A DNA stretch of 64,000 bases from Pseudomonadota bacterium (GTDB taxonomy: Bacteria > Pseudomonadota > Gammaproteobacteria > Steroidobacterales > Steroidobacteraceae). Position 1 is the stretch's first letter; the number at the start of each line of letters is the position of its first letter. The DNA lies in NCBI GenBank assembly GCA_018240525.1, contig JAFEFN010000013.1:496001-560000 (forward strand), given 5' to 3'. The position numbers and the translations under genes were made by a program. The notes below the pieces were generated by a model. It made no database searches and was not told where the DNA came from. It saw only the letters and a program-made list of their open reading frames with translations. Positions 43,892 through 52,623 of the stretch are shown here, one piece after another.

Positions 43892-46345
43892 TCAGTGCGC
43901 GCGGAAAGAGTAGGAGAGGACGATGCCGATCGTGCGCGGCCGCGACACCAGCGCCTGGTAGTACTTCCCCCACTGCACCGGATCGGTGTAGGAGTTGACG
44001 CCCAGCGTGTTGGTCAGGTTGTCGCCGTAGAGTGTCGCCAGCCAGTGCGCGCGTTCGTAGCTGATGCGCGCGCCCAGCATCGTGTAACCGCCGACGGTGG
44101 GAATCGTCGCCGACAGCGCCGGCAGTTGCGGACCTCGATAGTAGGCGCTGCCGGTGAAGCGCATGGTGGCCGCAGCCAGGGGCAGCGTGTATTCGAGCGT
44201 CGCGGCGGCGGTATTTTTTGGCGTCCCCGGAAGAGCGGAGCCGGCCGGAGGCGGCGGCACCGTCAGGCCCTGCAGCGCCAGGTCCGAGTACTGCGTGAGC
44301 TTGGTCGGGTTGTAGGTGTAGTCGAGCTGCACCGTGAAGTGATCGGTCAGCAGCGCGTGCAGCTCGCTCTCGAAGCCGCGGCTATAGGCTTCGCCGATAT
44401 TGACCGCGCCCGGCAGCGCCAGCGGAGTGAGGAAGGCAAACTGCTGCACGTTGTGCCACTGCATGTCGAAGATCGCCGCCGAGTAGCGCACGCGGCCGCC
44501 GATCGTGCCCTTGATCCCGAGCTCGTAGTTGTCGACGGTATCGGGCGTCACGGTAAACAGTCCCGGCGGCGTCTCGTAGCCGACGGCGGGCTCCGCCGGG
44601 GGTAAGGCGTTCACCGCGCCGCGTCGAAAGCCCTGCGACCAGGTAGCGTAGGCCAGATTGGCAGCGTTCAGGTGATAGGCGATGTTCACCTTCCACAACG
44701 CCTTCTCCCAGGCGTTGCTGCGGGTCTCGTTGGCAATGTACTGCGGGCCATCGAACAGCAGTCCGGTCTGCTGTGACTGCGAGACGGTCTGGCGGAACAG
44801 GCGCGTGCCGCCGGTGACGCTCCACGACGGTGCGAAGTGCCAGGTGAATTCGCCGAACCCTGCGAGATCGGTGTACTTGGTCTGGAAGTCGCCGATGTAT
44901 GCCTGGTCCTTGACGATCGGGATGCCGTCGATGGGCGGGCTGGGGTAGGTCTGGCCGATGCCGCACTGCGAGGGATTGATGCCGTCGCCGGGACCGTACG
45001 TCAGAATGCACTGGTTGTAGTAATCGTAGTAGCCAGGATAGAAGTCGTGCTCCTGGATGTCGGTGGTCTCGTACTTGTAGAAGAGGCCCGCCACCCACTC
45101 GGTGGGTCCGCCGGTGCGCGAAGCCAAGCGCAGCTCCTGCGCGAACGGCTTGTCCTCAAACCCCTGATGCCCCGTGATCAGCACGCGCGGGTTCATGCCG
45201 TACAGGGCGGGGTAGAAGGGGAAGTTGACGTATAGCTGCGTCACGTCCCCGACGGTGGTGTTGTCGTGCTTGGCGAACGAGGTGTTCGAGGTGAGCGTGG
45301 CAAAGCCCATCTCGTACTCAATGTTGAGCGCCGCGAGGTTGACCTTATCATCGGTGCTCGCGCGCGTGTAGTCCGATGAGGCGAGCGCGTCGAGCCCGTA
45401 GGCGGGAGCCGCGTACGGATAGCCGGCGGCGCTCGAGCCCTGAAAATAGTACGACAGCTCCAGGCGCAGCGCCTCGCTCGGGCGCCACAGCGCCGCGATG
45501 CGCGCGCCGCGGTAGATGTTCGAGTTGGTCCCCTGCTGTGCGTAGGTGACGGGTGGGCTCAGCAGGTTGCCGGGCTCTGCCGCGATCGGCTCGCCCGCGG
45601 CGTTGAGCTGGTAGAGGCTCGGCTGATCGACGAAACCCGCCTCGCCGGAGTAGCTGGCGTTGAGGCGCAACGCGAAGGTCTCGGAGAGCGGCACGTTGAG
45701 CATGCCGAACAGGTCTTCGTTGAGATCGTGCGTGTGCGCCGTATCGCTGACCCCGGCTTCCACCTTGGCATCGAAGGCATTCGGATCCGGCGCGTTCTGC
45801 ACGTAGCGGATCGTGCCGCCGAGGGATCCGGAGCCGTACAGCGTGCCCTGCGGACCGCGCAGGATCTCGACGCGCTCCAGGTCCTGCAGCCGCAGGTTGA
45901 AGAACAACGGCGTGTCGTCCAGGTAGGTGGCGACCGGCTGCACGATCGGCACCGACTGGATGAATTCTCCCGAGGTCGAGTCGCTGTTCAGGCCGCGGAT
46001 GATGAGCGTCGAACCATTCACGCCGCCGAAGGCGCCCTTGTCGGTGACGTTAATACCAGCCACGAAATGCCCGAGGTCGACGTTGTCGGAGATCCCGGCC
46101 CCTTCGAGCGTGGAACCGGAGATCGCCGTAATGCTGATGGGCACGTCCTGCGCGGATTGCGCGTGCCGCGTGGCGGTGACCACGATTTCCTCCAGCGACG
46201 CGGTGTTCTGCTCCGCGGCTGGCGCGTGCGCGGGAATGCTTCCGTAGATCGCAGTCAATACCGCGCTGGCGATCGGCGCGCGCTGCAGTTGGCGTTGTCG
46301 GCCGGGTCTCGGCGCCCGCTGCCTCATCGGTGACCCCGCTCTCAT
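43892..46345 (-). CDS. TonB-dependent outer-membrane receptor
   Basis: 817 residues. Signal region (about 1-44), then a TonB-box-like ASLEEIVVTATR near 50, the plug domain (SISTAISG-type VPISITAISGSTL, RGPQGTLYGSGSLGGTIRY) and a 22-strand barrel ending in an aromatic-rich strand (TIGIVLSYSFRAH). AGGAG lies 5 bases before the ATG and operator O2 directly upstream of that. It is convergent with the sulfotransferase gene (9 bases between stops). It would import a large or scarce substrate across the outer membrane for the surrounding enzymes. Confidence 0.94.
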   Translation of the reverse strand: MRAGSPMRQRAPRPGRQRQLQRAPIASAVLTAIYGSIPAHAPAAEQNTASLEEIVVTATRHAQSAQDVPISITAISGSTLEGAGISDNVDLGHFVAGINVTDKGAFGGVNGSTLIIRGLNSDSTSGEFIQSVPIVQPVATYLDDTPLFFNLRLQDLERVEILRGPQGTLYGSGSLGGTIRYVQNAPDPNAFDAKVEAGVSDTAHTHDLNEDLFGMLNVPLSETFALRLNASYSGEAGFVDQPSLYQLNAAGEPIAAEPGNLLSPPVTYAQQGTNSNIYRGARIAALWRPSEALRLELSYYFQGSSAAGYPYAAPAYGLDALASSDYTRASTDDKVNLAALNIEYEMGFATLTSNTSFAKHDNTTVGDVTQLYVNFPFYPALYGMNPRVLITGHQGFEDKPFAQELRLASRTGGPTEWVAGLFYKYETTDIQEHDFYPGYYDYYNQCILTYGPGDGINPSQCGIGQTYPSPPIDGIPIVKDQAYIGDFQTKYTDLAGFGEFTWHFAPSWSVTGGTRLFRQTVSQSQQTGLLFDGPQYIANETRSNAWEKALWKVNIAYHLNAANLAYATWSQGFRRGAVNALPPAEPAVGYETPPGLFTVTPDTVDNYELGIKGTIGGRVRYSAAIFDMQWHNVQQFAFLTPLALPGAVNIGEAYSRGFESELHALLTDHFTVQLDYTYNPTKLTQYSDLALQGLTVPPPPAGSALPGTPKNTAAATLEYTLPLAAATMRFTGSAYYRGPQLPALSATIPTVGGYTMLGARISYERAHWLATLYGDNLTNTLGVNSYTDPVQWGKYYQALVSRPRTIGIVLSYSFRAH

Positions 46346-46356
46346 CGCAGCTCCTG

Positions 46357-46371
46357 GTTAATTGATTTAAC
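46357..46371. promoter_or_regulatory. TetR-type operator O2 (GTTAA-N5-TTAAC) before the TonB-receptor gene
   Basis: GTTAATTGATTTAAC, same arms and spacing as O1 and O3. It lies between the receptor's ribosome site and its presumed promoter, and 34 bases from the end of the tetR gene on the other side. A degenerate half-site (TTAAC) follows at 46383-46387. Confidence 0.75.
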
Positions 46372-46405
46372 TTTGGAACGATTTAACAACGCTGTTTTTG
46401 CCCTG

Positions 46406-47068
46406 TCAACGCACCGCACGCCGTGCGTCGGGCGCCAGGTAGCGCGAGGCGATGTCCCACAGCCAGCGCTGCGCGGCGCGAACCTCCGCGGCGGAGGGGC
46501 GCCGCGCGAGCGGTGCATCGTCCGGAAAGACCAGCCGGATGAGCAGCGCGGCCTTGACCAGCCGGTAGAGGTCCGTGGCCGCCACGCGCCGGAAGGCACC
46601 GGCGCGGATGCCGTCAGCCAGCAGCGCCTGCAGCCGCCGGTGCATTGCCGCCAGCGGACCACCCATGAAGTTATCCTGGAAGGAGCCGCCGGCGGCGAGC
46701 TTCACATACTCCATGCCGCCACCGGGCGTGGCGAAGTCGACCAGTGCCAGTCGCGCGTACGCAGGGTTCAGCATCATGAGGTCGACGAAGTCCTTCAGGG
46801 CGCTGCGCAGCGCCGCCGCCGGCGCCAGCCCGGGCCGGGGGGCAAACTGCGTGGCGAGCTGCCCAATGTAGCGGCGCGACACCTCGATGAGCACGTCGTC
46901 GCGGCTCTTGTAGTGCTTGTAGATGGCCGGCACCTGCACGCCGAGCGGCGCCGCGATGTCCCTGAGGGTGAAGCCGTAAACGCCTTTGGCGGCGATTAGC
47001 CGCTCGGCCTGAGTGACGATCCGCTCGCGCGTGGGCGCGGCCGTCGCGCGGTGACGGGCTGCCGGCAT
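46406..47068 (-). CDS. TetR family transcriptional regulator
   Basis: 220 residues. N-terminal DNA-binding domain: ERIVTQAERLIAAKGVYGF followed by the helix-turn-helix TLRDIAAPLGVQVPAIYKHYKSRDDVL (about 15-62). The C-terminal ligand domain is of the type annotated WHG/TetR_C-like. It lies directly upstream of, and on the same strand as, the TonB-receptor gene, and faces away from the hydrolase/permease operon. It is the best candidate to bind the three GTTAA-N5-TTAAC sites. No full copy of that site precedes its own gene. Confidence 0.93.
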   Translation of the reverse strand: MPAARHRATAAPTRERIVTQAERLIAAKGVYGFTLRDIAAPLGVQVPAIYKHYKSRDDVLIEVSRRYIGQLATQFAPRPGLAPAAALRSALKDFVDLMMLNPAYARLALVDFATPGGGMEYVKLAAGGSFQDNFMGGPLAAMHRRLQALLADGIRAGAFRRVAATDLYRLVKAALLIRLVFPDDAPLARRPSAAEVRAAQRWLWDIASRYLAPDARRAVR

Positions 47069-47188
47069 CTACTTTATTGACTCCCAGAAGCAGCAGGTTC
47101 GGCCAGCGCCACTGTGGCAGAGTCGCTACGGGCCCACAATGGGCGTCAGGGACTTGCCAGTGCCGCGCCGGTAGTTTAGCGTGCCGCG

Positions 47189-47203
47189 GTTAACGAGGTT
47201 AAC
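47189..47203. promoter_or_regulatory. TetR-type operator O3 (GTTAA-N5-TTAAC) before the hydrolase-permease operon
   Basis: GTTAACGAGGTTAAC; with one more base each side it is GGTTAACGAGGTTAACC, the longest dyad of the three. An ATG follows one base later (47205) and opens a 26-codon frame that ends in the hydrolase GTG start. Confidence 0.75.
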
Positions 47204-47281
47204 CATGGTCGCAACCACCACTTCGGCGTCTTCCGGTGCGCACCACCGCGCGAGCGGCGCGCTGCGGGGGCTCCGAGGCTC

Positions 47282-48430
47282 GTGACCAGCAGCCGCACAC
47301 CGCAGCAGCCCGCCGGACTCGGGCTCGGGCCGCGCAACAAGGCCGACTGGGACCAGCCGGAGACGCGGCGCCGCGGGCTGCGCGATTTGCACCGGCTGCA
47401 TCGGTACGGGCTATCGTTCCGCGCACCACGGGTGCTGCCGCTGGAGACATGCTGGCGTTACGAACTGCACGACCTGGAACTCCTGCGCTGGTACCTCGCC
47501 CACCCGTTCTTCACGGGCATGCTGGTCCTCCAGGGGGAGCAGATCCTCCTCGAGCAGTATGCCGCAGACTTTGCGCCCGCCCAGGTGCACTCGGTTCAAT
47601 CCATCACCAAGACCAGCGTGCACCTGTTCGCCGGCGCACTGATCGAGGCAGGCAAACTCGACCCGGGGCAGCCGGTCACGCGCTACCTGCCGGAAGTCGA
47701 GGCCGGTTACGGCGGCGCCACGGTTCAGGATGCCTTGGACATGGCGGTGGTGAATGATTACACGGAGGACTTCTACGATCCCACCGCGAGCGTCGGCCAG
47801 CTCGAGGACGCGCACGGCTGGCGCCTGTCAGGCGGCGCCGGGCACGTCGACATCCGGACCTTTCTGGGCCGCATCGGCGGTGCAGCACCTCGGGCCCCGG
47901 ACGGCAGACTCCACTACAAGAGCGCCAACACCGACGTGGTGGCGTGGGTCTGCGAGCGCGTGGCACGGCGCAATCTGCGGGACATGTACCTGCAGCTGAT
48001 CGAGGCGAGCGGGGCAGCGGACACGGTGTACCTCTCGACCGATCGCGGCGGCACGCCATTCGCCGGTGGCGGGCTGCACATGACGCTGCGCGATCTCGGC
48101 CGCTATGGTTTGCTGCTGGCGCGTGCCGGCGCCGGTCCGCTCGGCGCTGAGGTCGGCAGTCGCAGCTTCCGCGATGCAACACGAAGCGAGCGCGCCCAGG
48201 GGAGCGCCAGCCTCCTCGGGCGCGGGTTCTACCGCAATTTTCTCGAGACCGATGGCGTTTGGCTCGCTCACAATGGTTATGGCGGCCAGTGGCTGATGGT
48301 GTGGCCGGAGGCGGAGATCGTGGTGGCGTGCCTTTCGGGCATTGCCGACGAAGGTGGGCTCGACTGGACCTATATCGGGAGGCTCGCCGCCCTCGGGGAG
48401 CAGGTGGCGGGCCTGCTGCTGCGAAACTGA
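47282..48430 (+). CDS. Beta-lactamase-fold serine hydrolase (class C / NylB-like esterase-amidase)
   Basis: 382 residues. Catalytic SxxK is in HSVQSITKTSVHL near residue 105, with a tyrosine motif in the YKSANTDVV region near 218 and a late HNGYGGQ near 333 corresponding to the third motif. It has no signal peptide, so is probably cytosolic. Members cleave esters, amides or peptides; this group resembles 6-aminohexanoate-dimer hydrolase. The GTG start overlaps the TGA of a 26-codon frame beginning just after operator O3. Its stop overlaps the permease start (TGATG). Confidence 0.85.
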   Translation: MTSSRTPQQPAGLGLGPRNKADWDQPETRRRGLRDLHRLHRYGLSFRAPRVLPLETCWRYELHDLELLRWYLAHPFFTGMLVLQGEQILLEQYAADFAPAQVHSVQSITKTSVHLFAGALIEAGKLDPGQPVTRYLPEVEAGYGGATVQDALDMAVVNDYTEDFYDPTASVGQLEDAHGWRLSGGAGHVDIRTFLGRIGGAAPRAPDGRLHYKSANTDVVAWVCERVARRNLRDMYLQLIEASGAADTVYLSTDRGGTPFAGGGLHMTLRDLGRYGLLLARAGAGPLGAEVGSRSFRDATRSERAQGSASLLGRGFYRNFLETDGVWLAHNGYGGQWLMVWPEAEIVVACLSGIADEGGLDWTYIGRLAALGEQVAGLLLRN

Positions 48431-49860
48431 TGGCGCGCGCTGAGCGCAAGTCGATCGACCACGTCGGCGAGGGTGAGCGCCATGGCCGCGTCGTCGACCA
48501 GATGCCGTTCTGGTTCCTAGGCAACTTTCATTTCTTCACCATTGCGATCGGCTTCGTCGGTCCGAGCATGGGGCTGAGCTTCGGCTACACCTCGCTGGCC
48601 GGGGCCCTCGGCATTCTGTTCGGCACGCTGTTCGTCGCCTTTCATGCCTCGCAGGGCCCGGAGCTCGGGCTGCCGCAGATGATCCAGTCGCGCGCGCAGT
48701 TCGGTTTCCGCGGCGTCACCGTGGTGCTGATCGGCACGCTGTTCACCTTCATCGGCTTCAACGTTGCGGACTCGGTCCTGGCGGCGCACGGCCTGCGCGG
48801 CATCCTCGGCTGGAGCGAGAGCGCGGTTATCCTGGGCGCGGCAGTGGCTGCCACCGCGATCGCTTTCTACGGTCACGACTGGCTGCACCGCATATTCCGC
48901 GGCTGCTTCTGGCTGTGCCTGCCGCTCTACACCGTGCTCACCCTCGCGGTCGCGATGGGCAAAGTGCCGGCCACGCACCCGGCGCCGGGGGGCTTCACGT
49001 GGGTCGCCTTCGTCGCGCAGTTCGCCGCCAGTGCGGCCTATAACATCACCTATGCGCCATCGGTCTCGGACTACTCCCGCTACCTCGCGCGCGACACGTC
49101 CCCGGCGCAGATCATCGCGGCGGTGTTTGTGGGAGCGACCTCCGCGGCCATCTGGCTGATCTCGCTGGGTGCATGGCTGGCCACACACCTCGGCGCCACC
49201 GACGGGCTGGTGGCGCTGTACGCCGCGGGCAACGCCCTGCTGCCCGGTTTCGGGGTCGTGGTGGCGCTCGCCTCGGTCGTGGCGCTCGTGGCGACCATGG
49301 GTCTCAACGCCTACAGCGGCATGCTCACCATCGTCACCGCGCTGAATTCGCTGTTCGAGATACCGCCGACGCCTCGGCTGCGCAATGTCGCGATCCTGGC
49401 CCTAGCCGCCACCTGGACCGCGCTGTGCTTCGTCATCACGGCCGATGCCATCGCGCTGTTGTTCGCAACGCTGACGATCATGCTCTACCTGCTGGTCCCC
49501 TGGACGGCGGTGAACCTGGTCGATTACTTTTTCGTGCGCCGCGGCCGCTATGCCATCACGCACCTGTTTTTGCCGCACGGCATCTACGGGGCGTGGGGCT
49601 GGCGCGGGCTGGCCGCTTACGGGGCCGGCTTTGTCGCGACGCTGCCGTTCTTCGTGTTGCCGGACGTGTATACGGGACCGGCGGCGCGCGCCCTCGGCGG
49701 TGTCGATGTGGGGTGGCTGGTTGGGTTACTCGTGTCCGGTGCGACTTACTGGATCCTGGCCCGTTCGCTGCGGATCGAGTCCGAAGCGAACGCGGTGCGC
49801 GAGAGCGATGCCACGCTGGGGCTGACAGTGCGCGACGCGCCCGCACCGGACCTGAGCTGA
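48430..49860 (+). CDS. NCS1 family nucleobase/hydantoin:cation symporter
   Basis: 476 residues from the ATG that overlaps the hydrolase stop. Twelve hydrophobic helices. FWFLGNFHFFTIAIGFVGPS near 27 and NITYAPSVSDYSRYLARDTS near 210 match nucleobase:cation symporter-1 proteins (cytosine, allantoin, uracil, hydantoin carriers such as CodB and Mhp1). It would bring a small cyclic or ureido nitrogen compound across the inner membrane. Cotranslated with the hydrolase and under operator O3. Confidence 0.92.
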   Translation: MARAERKSIDHVGEGERHGRVVDQMPFWFLGNFHFFTIAIGFVGPSMGLSFGYTSLAGALGILFGTLFVAFHASQGPELGLPQMIQSRAQFGFRGVTVVLIGTLFTFIGFNVADSVLAAHGLRGILGWSESAVILGAAVAATAIAFYGHDWLHRIFRGCFWLCLPLYTVLTLAVAMGKVPATHPAPGGFTWVAFVAQFAASAAYNITYAPSVSDYSRYLARDTSPAQIIAAVFVGATSAAIWLISLGAWLATHLGATDGLVALYAAGNALLPGFGVVVALASVVALVATMGLNAYSGMLTIVTALNSLFEIPPTPRLRNVAILALAATWTALCFVITADAIALLFATLTIMLYLLVPWTAVNLVDYFFVRRGRYAITHLFLPHGIYGAWGWRGLAAYGAGFVATLPFFVLPDVYTGPAARALGGVDVGWLVGLLVSGATYWILARSLRIESEANAVRESDATLGLTVRDAPAPDLS

Positions 49861-50705
49861 CGGCGCGCCTCGGTGCGCGCGGCGGCGTCGCGCCGCTGGG
49901 CCTGACAGGTACCGGAGCAAGTCAAAAGATCTTGGCGGAGAGAGAGGGATACTGACTCATTCGTTCTGAATGTGCCTTGTGCAGTCCAGTCGGGCCACCT
50001 TTGAGTCGCGTCAGAACACTTGCACGACCGAAGATCGCGCGGAGCCGGGCCAAGTACTTCCGGCACGGCGCCGGATAGGTCGGCACTCGGCGACATCGGC
50101 CGCAGCGAAGGGAAGACGCCGTCGGTCCGCTCTCTGCATGCCGATGACCACATCATCACGATGTCTGAGCGTCGACGGCACACGTGTCGAGTAGCGTCGT
50201 CTTCGGTCGGCATAGGCGACATCGCGGTCCGAAGCGATCTGTGCGTGTCCTGTGCGTCCTTCGTCCTGGCGAGCTGCACGGCCAGGGCTGACGAAGTGTC
50301 AGAAATCCAGTCGGCGGCGCGGGACCGGCGGACCGAGCCGGGGTGACCGTAACCGTTGGATCCCCAAGCGATTTCGATAGGCTGCGGTCCGCGCGGGCCG
50401 CACCGAGTGAGAAGGCGCGAGCGCCCTGCCTCAAGTCGATCCCGCGGCTCCGGCAACACCGGCCGGTCGCCGGCGCCCCACCGGACACTGCTGAGTGGTA
50501 GCTCGGCAGCCATCCGCCCGTGCAATTCCAGCGCGCCTGGCCCGGTCGTTCACTGCGCTGGCCGGCGAGAGAAATCTCTTTCGCGTGCAATGCCATCGTG
50601 CGATTCTTCGTCCGCGCACCGGTTCGCCTCCGGCGTGGCGCCGTCCGCGAGAGATGACGAGAGTTGTCCGGCACTCGACCATTGCATGCTGAACTCAAGA
50701 CATTC
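49861..50705. other. 845-base non-coding stretch holding the tRNA-Ser repeat
   Basis: No credible gene: the short open frames on both strands have no family features, ribosome sites or signal sequences. It begins with a GC-rich dyad (GCGCGC-N6-GCGCGC near 49863) after the permease, then the 19-base copy of the tRNA-Ser 3' end at 49932-49950. The remaining about 750 bases precede the porin gene and may include its promoter or decayed genes of the inserted element. Confidence 0.5.
49932..49950 (-). repeat. 19-bp exact copy of the tRNA-Ser(GCT) 3' end: putative attachment site
   Basis: TTGGCGGAGAGAGAGGGAT is identical to 54811-54829, the last 18 bases of tRNA-Ser(GCT) including CCA plus one flanking base, in the same orientation. 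The match stops at the T arm. This is the expected product of integration into a tRNA 3' end, with the intact tRNA rebuilt at the other side. Confidence 0.75.
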
Positions 50706-52328
50706 ATGCTGAAACCCGCCGCATACCTCAGACTCGCGCTCCTCACCGCGGCCAGCCTGGCGGCAATGGATCCGGGCGCGGTTTCCGCACAGACACCTTC
50801 TTCTCCCGCCGACGGTGCGGCTGCCACTTCCAAGCTCACCGAGCTGGAAAAGGAAGTAGCGGACATGAAGGCCGAGAACGCCGCCGCTCACGACCAGCTG
50901 CGCAAGATGGAGGAGCAGCAGAAGACGCTGATGGAAAAGCTCGACAGCTTGCAGCGCCAGCTCCAGACCCAGGCCGCGGCGAACGCGCCCTCACCGGGCA
51001 CGCCCGCGGCAGCAGCAGCGGCTGCGGCGGGCACCCAGGCGGGTTCCGCGGGTGCCGCGGCGAACGCGCCGCTGACGGCGGTGAATACGGGCAACGCATC
51101 GGCCCAGGCGGCCGCACCCGGCCCGAAGGGATTGGACGAGCGTTACCAGGACGGGATCGTCGTCTGGCAGACGCCTAACGATGCGAGCGTCCCCTTCCTG
51201 CTGAAGTTCAACCTCAACACCCAGCTGCGCTACCTCAACACGACCTCGGCCAACGACACGTATACCGACCACCTGGGCGTGGTGCGCGATGTCAACAAGC
51301 GCAACGACATCACGGTCAACCGCACGATGTTCATCCTCGGCGGCTACATCTTCGACCCGAGGCTGCGCTACAGCTCGACCGTCTGGACGTCCGCCGGGGC
51401 CGCCTCGATCGTCGTGGCCGGAAACATCGGCTGGGTGTTCAACAAGGCCTTCACGCTCACCGGGGGTTACACGGGGGTTCCGGGCAGCCGGTCACTGGTC
51501 AATACCTTCCCGTTCTTCCAGGCGATCGACCGGACCATGGCGGACAACTTCTTCCGTCCGGGCTTCACCCAGGGCATGTGGGCCAATGGTGAGCTGAGCA
51601 AGGGGCTCTACTACCTGGCGTTCGTTGGCAATGGCCTCAACACCCTGAACATCTCGGCGAACAAGATCGACACCGACCTGCTCTATTCCGGCAGCCTCTG
51701 GTGGGAGCCGCTGGGCGATTACGGCCCGCCCGGCAAGTCGCGCAACATGTACGACGACTATTTCGCCTCCGACAACGTCCGCGTGAGACTCGGCGGCGCG
51801 TTTACCCAGTCCCGGGAGGACCGTTTCTCGAACCTCGACCAGTCCGCTCCCGAGAACACCTCGATGTACAACTCCGACGGAGTTCTCACGTTCTCCACCG
51901 GTGCGTTCGCCCCGGGTGTCACCGTGGACAAGGCCACGTACCGCATGCTGGCGCTCGACTGGGGCGTCAAGTGGAACGGCTGGGCCGTGAACGGCCAGTA
52001 CTACTTCCGCTGGCTGGATAACTTCCTCGCCGACGGCCCGATACCGGTGTCATCGACATTCGACCATGGCTTTGAGCTGGTGGCCGGCGGGTTCGTCATC
52101 CCCAAGACGCTAATGGTCTATGGCCGCGGCTCGGCTGTGTTCGGCCAGTTCGGCAACTCCTGGGAAGCCGGTGCCGGCGCCAAGTGGTATTTCCTGCCGA
52201 CCGAACGGATGTGGCTCACCGGCGAGCTCCTGCGGACGGTCAAGGTGCCCTACAGCGGCACCTTCACCCCATACACCGCCGGCATGACCGCCTGGGTGCC
52301 GATGATCCAGGCCGTCCTCGCTTTCTGA
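50706..52328 (+). CDS. Outer-membrane porin with N-terminal coiled coil (OprO/OprP-like)
   Basis: 540 residues from the ATG at 50706. Signal peptide to about residue 29 (VSAQ). Residues about 38-85 form a heptad-rich coiled coil (LTELEKEVADMKAENAAAHD, LEKLDSLQRQLQ-like), then an Ala-rich linker of about 50 residues, then a beta-barrel from about 145 to the terminal aromatic VLAF. This layout is typical of phosphate-selective-porin-like proteins. It is next to the exported serine dehydratase, so may admit its substrate; selectivity cannot be told. Confidence 0.84.
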   Translation: MLKPAAYLRLALLTAASLAAMDPGAVSAQTPSSPADGAAATSKLTELEKEVADMKAENAAAHDQLRKMEEQQKTLMEKLDSLQRQLQTQAAANAPSPGTPAAAAAAAAGTQAGSAGAAANAPLTAVNTGNASAQAAAPGPKGLDERYQDGIVVWQTPNDASVPFLLKFNLNTQLRYLNTTSANDTYTDHLGVVRDVNKRNDITVNRTMFILGGYIFDPRLRYSSTVWTSAGAASIVVAGNIGWVFNKAFTLTGGYTGVPGSRSLVNTFPFFQAIDRTMADNFFRPGFTQGMWANGELSKGLYYLAFVGNGLNTLNISANKIDTDLLYSGSLWWEPLGDYGPPGKSRNMYDDYFASDNVRVRLGGAFTQSREDRFSNLDQSAPENTSMYNSDGVLTFSTGAFAPGVTVDKATYRMLALDWGVKWNGWAVNGQYYFRWLDNFLADGPIPVSSTFDHGFELVAGGFVIPKTLMVYGRGSAVFGQFGNSWEAGAGAKWYFLPTERMWLTGELLRTVKVPYSGTFTPYTAGMTAWVPMIQAVLAF

Positions 52329-52623
52329 CCGTTCCGCCTCTCCACCCTCCCGTTACCCGGATCTTTCAGCCGCTTAGCGGGCGGCGAAGTCCGCTGCCGG
52401 CGCTCCCGCCGGAACGGGGCCGGACCTTCCCAAAGAGGCAGTAGACCTTCACCGAGACAAGCTAGACATTACTGGACGGAAAGGACCTCATTCCATGATG
52501 AGCGTGAGCTAGGCTTGCCGATGGAGTCGAGATCGGGGGATCGCAGATCCAACATTCCGGGGTGGCAGGCAGTCGAAGCTACCGCCCTGTTTGAGCACAA
52601 ACCATAAGCCGTGGAGGCCTGCC

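Noticed and set aside
46373..46387. Fourth operator copy next to the TonB-receptor site
   Set aside because: Only the right half (TTAAC) is present; the left arm does not match, so I count it as a half-site at most.
50156..50866. 236-codon minus-strand frame in the gap before the porin
   Set aside because: Overlaps the porin signal peptide antisense, has no family features, and has biased Arg/Ser composition.
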